Shown here: piece by piece, positions 6,411 through 9,540 of the stretch
Numbering within the stretch: the stretch's first letter is position 1
Layout: each line of letters begins with the position of its first letter
DNA from: an uncultured Oscillospiraceae bacterium
Lineage (GTDB): Bacteria > Bacillota > Clostridia > Oscillospirales > Ruminococcaceae
Direction of reading: 5' to 3'
Length of the DNA: 9,540 bases
NCBI GenBank assembly: GCA_900547385.1
Contig: URGQ01000048.1
Location: 1 to 9,540, forward strand
Notes under the pieces: generated by a model
What the model saw: only the letters and a program-made list of their open reading frames with translations
Told to the model about the DNA's origin: nothing
Database searches by the model: none
Program-made: the position numbers and the translations under genes

Positions 6411-6491
6411 CGGGCGCAGCCCCGGCGGCGAAGCCGCCGAAAGCAGGCTCCGCCTGCTTTGTTCCGCCGAAGGCGGAACGGGCTGCGCCCG
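6411..6491. repeat. Cloverleaf palindromic repeat, copy B (perfect)
   Basis: The outer stem is CGGGCGCAGCCC (6411-6422) with GGGCTGCGCCCG (6480-6491), a 12-bp perfect pair. Inside, with no spacer bases, lie arm 1 CGGCGGC-GAA-GCCGCCG (6423-6439), arm 2 with stem AAAGCAGGC and loop TCC (6440-6460), and arm 3 with stem GTTCCGCC and loop GAA (6461-6479). Every base except three triloops is paired, giving an exact four-way junction. Confidence 0.92.
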
Positions 6492-6736
6492 ATGCTGCGG
6501 CTTGCTGGAGCTGGCGGAGGGCGGCAAGCGGAAGGTTTGCGGCCCAACGCCCAAATTTCGCGATTGGTTACAAAATGTAATAATTATGCTGAGTTGGGTG
6601 CTGCTGGAGCTTTTGGCAGCGGGGAGGCAGAGGGTAAAAATGGGAAGAATGGTGCGAAAAAACCAGAAATTTCGGCGTTTTTGCAACCGGGAAGAGAAAA
6701 AATGACGCGAAACCGGCAAAACGCATAAAATGACAA

Positions 6737-6784
6737 ATTGGTTACAATCTCCATCTTGTGGAAGTGGTCGATGGCCGGTACAAT
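6737..6784 (+). promoter_or_regulatory. Likely promoter of the surface-protein gene
   Basis: The -10 TACAAT (6779-6784, 5 of 6 matches) lies 17 nt after a weak -35 TTGTGG (6756-6761). It would give a leader of about 80 nt before the ATG at 6872. ATTGGTTACAA at 6737-6747, repeated from 6563-6573, lies just upstream and could be a regulator site. Confidence 0.5.
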
Positions 6785-6871
6785 GGGCCACAGAAGCCGG
6801 GCGGACAGATGTGGAGCATGCCGCCGGGTCTTCACAAACCAAAATGATTTTTACCCAAAGGAGAGTAACCC

Positions 6872-8122
6872 ATGAAAAAAGCATTTGCACTGGCACTGGC
6901 TGTGCTGATGGTGTGCACCATGGCGTTTGCGGTTTCCACCGGGAACCAGACTGGCTACCCCGGCGGCACCTCCGCGGCCGATAACACCTACATGCAGTCC
7001 ATCGTGCCCGGACAGTCTATCGTATTCACCCAGGAAGAGCTGGGCCTGACCGACCAGAACTGGGGCAAGACCAACGGCAGCTTTGACCCCAAGAAGAATA
7101 CCGTTACCCTGACCGTCCCCGTAGGCAGCGATCTCATCGCCAGCCAGGGCTGGGTACGGACCGATGAGACCACCTACAAGTATGTGGTGACCACCAAGGC
7201 CAATGAGACCTCTGTACTGGATAACAATGCCGATATCATCATTTCCGGCGTAAAGGTCACCGTTTACGGTGTTTCCGCTCCGGCGCTGAATGTGAGCTAT
7301 GTGAAGGATGTAAACGGCGTGACCAACTATGCCTATGTCACCAGCTTTGATGAGCTGGCCAGCTTTTCCGCCAAGGAGCCGGGCGACAACTTCTGCCCCA
7401 TGAACGCCAAGAGCGAGGACCACATCCTGGCCATGTGCTTCGACTACGGCCGCAAGGCTGATGAGGCCGACGCCGTATTTGGCGCGGGCGGACTGAATGT
7501 CGCCAACATGGATAAGACCGGTAAGATCCTGTATACTGTAAAGGCCGCCACCGTAGATGGCCAGTACATCACCAGCGGCAGCTGGAACCAGTCCGTCACC
7601 GAGGATAACGGCGGCAAGGTCACTGTTTCTGTCCCGCTGAAGGCCGGCGACAAGATCTACTTTGGCACCGTGAATTACACCACCCTTTCCCCCGCCGCCC
7701 AGAAGGCGCTGAACGACAACCTAACCAAGGCCGGCGCTTCCATCAAGGCTTCCTACGGCTACGGCGCTGAGCAGGTCATCATCAACCGCCCGGCGGAGAT
7801 CACCGTGGACGGCATGGCCAAGGGCTACAATGCCTACATGGTACGCGAGGACGGCTCCCTGCAGAGCCTGAGCGCCAAGTTTAATGAGGGCACTGGTCTG
7901 CTGAGCTTTGGCGGCACCCTGACCGGCCCGGTCATCGTGACCGATAAGGCGCTGACCGCGACCACCACCAGCAATAGCGGCAACAGCGGCTCCAATGGCT
8001 CCAACAGCAATGGCGGCAGCCAGAATCCTGCCACCGGTGCCAATGACATCGTAGGCGTAGCGGCCGCTCTGGTGGTTATCACCGGCGTTTCCGCCGCCGC
8101 CATTTCCCTGAAGAAGGACTAA
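6872..8122 (+). CDS. Secreted cell-surface protein with NPATG anchor-like tail
   Basis: This 416-aa exported protein is not recognised as an enzyme. AAAGGAG (6857-6863) lies 8 nt before the ATG. The N-terminus is a clear signal peptide: MKKAF, a hydrophobic core, and a predicted cut after AFA at residue 20. The mature part is strand-rich with many Thr, Val, Asn and Gly. A late module around residues 305-355 (YNAYMVREDGSLQSL then GTGLLSFGGTLTGPVIV) resembles a small beta module common in secreted Clostridia proteins. A Ser/Gly/Asn linker follows (about 362-384). The C-terminus is NPATG (385-389), a hydrophobic segment, then KKD, which has the layout of a sortase-type sorting signal with a variant motif. 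It has its own promoter and terminator, so it is probably not part of the phage operon. Confidence 0.75.
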   Translation: MKKAFALALAVLMVCTMAFAVSTGNQTGYPGGTSAADNTYMQSIVPGQSIVFTQEELGLTDQNWGKTNGSFDPKKNTVTLTVPVGSDLIASQGWVRTDETTYKYVVTTKANETSVLDNNADIIISGVKVTVYGVSAPALNVSYVKDVNGVTNYAYVTSFDELASFSAKEPGDNFCPMNAKSEDHILAMCFDYGRKADEADAVFGAGGLNVANMDKTGKILYTVKAATVDGQYITSGSWNQSVTEDNGGKVTVSVPLKAGDKIYFGTVNYTTLSPAAQKALNDNLTKAGASIKASYGYGAEQVIINRPAEITVDGMAKGYNAYMVREDGSLQSLSAKFNEGTGLLSFGGTLTGPVIVTDKALTATTTSNSGNSGSNGSNSNGGSQNPATGANDIVGVAAALVVITGVSAAAISLKKD

Positions 8123-8167
8123 GACCTTCCTCCCTGCCCCTCTCCACAGGGCAGCCACAGTGCGAGT

Positions 8168-8198
8168 AAACCCCCGGTCCAATGGCCGGGGGTTTTTG
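8168..8198 (+). terminator. Rho-independent terminator of the surface gene
   Basis: The stem ACCCCCGG (8170-8177) with CCGGGGGT (8186-8193) can be extended by two A-T pairs. The loop is 8 nt and the stem runs into TTTTT (8193-8197). It lies 46 nt after the surface-protein stop. It has an A-run only three long on the other side, so it works best on the plus strand. Confidence 0.9.
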
Positions 8199-8230
8199 CG
8201 TATTGAAAAAGTCTGTTATGGCAGATTCTA

Positions 8231-8360
8231 AAAGGCTCCCTGAGGCTCCCTTGGGTAGGAGGAGCTGTGACCGACCCGTCATTTTGAAATAATTGCAGCC
8301 TGTCCCAAAACGATCCCTCCGGCGCTTCGCGCCGCCTCCCTTTACACAAGGGGGGCTTTG
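8231..8360. repeat. MITE-like palindromic element, degenerate
   Basis: The ends are imperfect inverted repeats: AAAGGCTCCCT (8231-8241) against AAAGCCCCCCT read on the other strand from 8358 leftwards, 9 of 11 matching. The right half has two neat hairpins, GGCGC-TTC-GCGCC (8321-8333) and GCCTCCCTT with AAGGGGGGC (8334-8356, one T-G pair, loop TACAC). The left half has a weaker GCTCC/GGAGC hairpin. It encodes nothing. Repeats built from 'CCCTCC...CTCCCTT...AAGGG' blocks are common in gut Clostridia, which supports but does not prove a mobile-repeat origin. Confidence 0.4.
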
Positions 8361-8448
8361 GTTTCTGCGAGACGCCAAAAGCGAGATTAGCCGGCAGGCT
8401 GAAGGTTTCGGCCCATCGGGGCGGGGAAGTTCGCGGGGGGAAGGGGGG

Positions 8449-8525
8449 CGGCCGCAGGCCGGCGGAGCCGGGCCAGCGGGCGAAGCCCGCTGAAACCGCC
8501 CGCAGGGCGGTTTGGCCTGCGGCCG
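8449..8525. repeat. Cloverleaf palindromic repeat, copy C
   Basis: The outer stem is CGGCCGCAGGCC (8449-8460) with GGCCTGCGGCCG (8514-8525), 12 bp and perfect. Arm 2 AGCGGGC-GAA-GCCCGCT (8475-8491) and arm 3 with stem AAACCGCCC and loop GCA (8493-8513) are perfect. Arm 1 (8461-8474) is imperfect: a GGC-GGA-GCC hairpin that can lengthen only by competing with the outer stem. It lies 62 nt beyond the stop of the minus-strand regulator gene. Confidence 0.85.
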
Positions 8526-8587
8526 TATGCTGAGGCTTGCAGAGGGCTGAGGGGAAGGCGGACAGGGACTGCCGGATTTTATAGGGT

Positions 8588-9271
8588 CTATTTTACGATA
8601 TAGACCCGCTCCTCCGGGGTGCCAGGATTTTGCTGGACGACGGTGAAGAACAAGGTTTTGTGCACCAGTTGATCCGGGAGGCGGGAATCGTAAACTGTTT
8701 CGTAGCTGAAGCGCGGCACCTGATGGAACTGCGTAACGGCGATATAGTCGGACAGGGTAAAGGCGCCGAACAGCAGCACGGCGCAGCCAAAGACAAGACT
8801 TAAGCGCACAGCGCGCTTTGCGACCAGCTGGCGGATGATAAGATAGATGCCGGCGATGAGAATAATGCTGCCCAGCGTGGCGTAGATGCTTCCCCAGCTG
8901 CTCTCGCTGGGAAAGATGGACAGGGCCGATATGATGATAAACAGTCCAAATGTTATAAACAGAATGCCAATGACTTTCCGCCTGCTGCTTTTTGCTGTGA
9001 CCTGGCTATATTCCGCCATGGCGATGGCGGTATCTCTTGTTTCCTGATTCATATTCTCGCTTTTCCTTTCTCCATTGATAAGCTCCGGGATGCTGACACC
9101 ATAAAAATCGGCGAGCACGACCAGCATACCGATATCGGGCATATTGCTGCCGGTTTCCCAGCGGGAGACTGTCCGGCCGGAAACCGCCAGCTTTTCGGCC
9201 AGCTGCTCCTGCGTCAATCCCTTTTCCTTACGGAGCGCTTTGAAAAACGCTCCGATCCTGATTTGATCCAT
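8588..9271 (-). CDS. Membrane-bound XRE-family transcriptional regulator
   Basis: This 227-aa protein has an N-terminal helix-turn-helix of the XRE/Cro type (residues 4-60: ALRKEKGLTQEQLAEKL, then VSGRTVSRWETGSNMP), followed by a linker. Three hydrophobic segments (about 100-119, 128-147 and 156-174) would span the membrane. The last ~50 residues form a soluble domain that would face outward if the count of three is right. On the minus strand AAAGGAGG (9279-9286) sits 7 nt before the ATG. Such proteins bind DNA near the membrane and may sense an outside or membrane signal. It faces the surface-protein gene in convergent orientation. No partner gene or operator can be named. Its base composition is less GC-rich than the phage operon. 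Confidence 0.8.
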   Translation of the reverse strand: MDQIRIGAFFKALRKEKGLTQEQLAEKLAVSGRTVSRWETGSNMPDIGMLVVLADFYGVSIPELINGERKSENMNQETRDTAIAMAEYSQVTAKSSRRKVIGILFITFGLFIIISALSIFPSESSWGSIYATLGSIILIAGIYLIIRQLVAKRAVRLSLVFGCAVLLFGAFTLSDYIAVTQFHQVPRFSYETVYDSRLPDQLVHKTLFFTVVQQNPGTPEERVYIVK

Positions 9272-9293
9272 ATAGGGGCCTCCTTTCGTCCTA

Positions 9294-9299
9294 AGTATA
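9294..9299 (-). promoter_or_regulatory. Likely -10 element of the XRE gene
   Basis: Read on the minus strand this is TATACT (5 of 6 matches), 7 nt before the AAAGGAGG ribosome site. No good -35 lies 17 nt further upstream, which suggests either a weak promoter or one needing an activator. If used, the leader would be about 20-25 nt. Confidence 0.4.
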
Positions 9300-9442
9300 G
9301 CGCCGGGTGGGTGAGATTAACACGACACAAAGCGAGAAATGCCATGTTTTTCCGCATTGGGCAAAGCTGTCCGGTCTAAGACGCTATTTTTGTTTCCTAT
9401 TTTATTTTATCATGGCTGCCGGACCGCCGCAACAAACGGTCA

Positions 9443-9471
9443 TTGCAAAGGGGGCGGATTTGGGGTAAAAT
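9443..9471 (+). promoter_or_regulatory. Promoter-like sequence at right edge
   Basis: TTGCAA (9443-9448) and TAAAAT (9466-9471) are 17 nt apart, 4 of 6 and 5 of 6 matches. The -10 directly abuts the AAGGAGG at 9472-9478, so transcription from it would start within or just after that ribosome site. Promoter and ribosome site are therefore unlikely both to serve the ATG at 9484. Confidence 0.3.
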
Positions 9472-9483
9472 AAGGAGGAAAGT

Positions 9484-9540
9484 ATGTGCGGTAAGGCGGC
9501 CCGCAGGGCGTTCCGGCGAAGCCGGAACCGGCGGCGAAGC
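9484..9540 (+). CDS. Partial ORF at right edge, doubtful
   Basis: An ATG follows AAGGAGG (9472-9478) at 5 nt and the frame stays open to the window edge. Within four codons it enters cloverleaf copy D and reads as an Arg-rich peptide (MCGKAARRAFRRSRNRRRS). This is more likely a repeat that landed after a start region than a normal gene. The arrangement is the same as at 4528, where another ATG with a good ribosome site leads into copy A. Confidence 0.2.
   Translation, partial: MCGKAARRAFRRSRNRRRS
9495..9540. repeat. Cloverleaf palindromic repeat, copy D, cut by window end
   Basis: The left outer-stem strand appears to be within 9495-9509 (GGCGGCCCGCAGGGC). Arm 1 is complete: GTTCCGGC-GAA-GCCGGAAC (9510-9528). 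Arm 2 begins CGGCGGCGAAGC (9529-9540), identical to arm 1 of copy B so far. A third arm and the right outer strand would lie outside the window. Confidence 0.7.

Larger units (their letters stand above)
6382..6871. other. 490-nt intergenic region between hub and surface gene
   Basis: It holds cloverleaf repeat B (6411-6491), a shared 14-nt motif just after it, a second short repeat (6522-6546), an AT-richer stretch, a direct repeat of ATTGGTTACAA (6563-6573 and 6737-6747), and a likely promoter (6756-6784). The open frames through this stretch (for example 6405-6728) lack ribosome sites and look like translated repeat, so no gene is called. No canonical terminator with a T-run follows the hub gene. 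Confidence 0.6.
8123..8587. other. 465-nt repeat-rich spacer between convergent genes
   Basis: It holds the surface-gene terminator (8168-8198), a MITE-like palindromic stretch (8231-8360), a short repeat shared with the region after copy B (8392-8415), a G-rich run (8416-8448), and cloverleaf copy C (8449-8525). Open frames here are composed of these repeats and lack ribosome sites, so no gene is called. Confidence 0.6.

Noticed and set aside
6405..6728. 107-codon open frame after the hub gene
   Set aside because: It starts in repeat B, has no ribosome site, reads as Arg-rich low-complexity sequence and overlaps the AT-rich leader.
8293..8493. 66-codon open frame in the spacer after the surface gene
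   Set aside because: It has no ribosome site and is made up of the palindromic repeats and G-rich run.
9422..9441. GACCG/CGGTC inverted repeat near the right edge
   Set aside because: Only 5 bp with a 10-nt loop, no T-run, likely chance.

Overview
The window reads as a piece of chromosome from a GC-rich gut-type Firmicute, probably a Clostridia of the Oscillospiraceae/Faecalibacterium-Gemmiger kind. This is inferred from strong AAGGAGG ribosome sites before nearly every gene, GC-rich codon use, an NPxTG-type surface-anchor tail, and dense short palindromic repeats between genes. The species cannot be fixed from sequence alone.

Positions 64-6381 hold one tightly packed plus-strand operon of phage structural genes. 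In order these are portal (TTG start), a prohead protease with a zinc-ribbon-like insert, HK97-fold major capsid protein, a head-tail connector-like protein, a tail-terminator-like protein, a tail-tube-like protein, a 73-aa protein of unknown function, a small DNA-circularisation-N-like baseplate protein, and a Mu gp44/gpP-like baseplate hub. The frames are intact, have good ribosome sites and often overlap. Three gaps in the operon are bridged by small ORFs of 46, 50 and 54 codons that overlap both neighbours. No tape-measure, sheath, baseplate-wedge, fibre, lysis or integrase gene is visible, and the operon stops straight after the hub. This is therefore either a strongly reduced prophage or a domesticated capsid-plus-hub particle.

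Positions 6382-6871 are non-coding and carry a perfect cloverleaf repeat, then a likely promoter. Positions 6872-8122 encode a secreted protein with a signal peptide and a C-terminal NPATG/hydrophobic/KKD anchor, followed by a strong rho-independent terminator. Positions 8199-8587 are a repeat-rich spacer. On the minus strand, 8588-9271 encodes a membrane-bound XRE-type regulator with three predicted transmembrane segments.

The most unusual signal is a family of GC-rich repeats: copies A at 4551-4630, B at 6411-6491 and C at 8449-8525, plus a cut-off copy D from about 9495. Each complete copy has an outer stem enclosing three hairpin arms. Arm sequences differ between copies while pairing is kept, and nearly all loops are GNA triloops on one strand. 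Copy B pairs every base outside its three triloops. The pattern suggests selection on a folded single-stranded DNA or RNA form.
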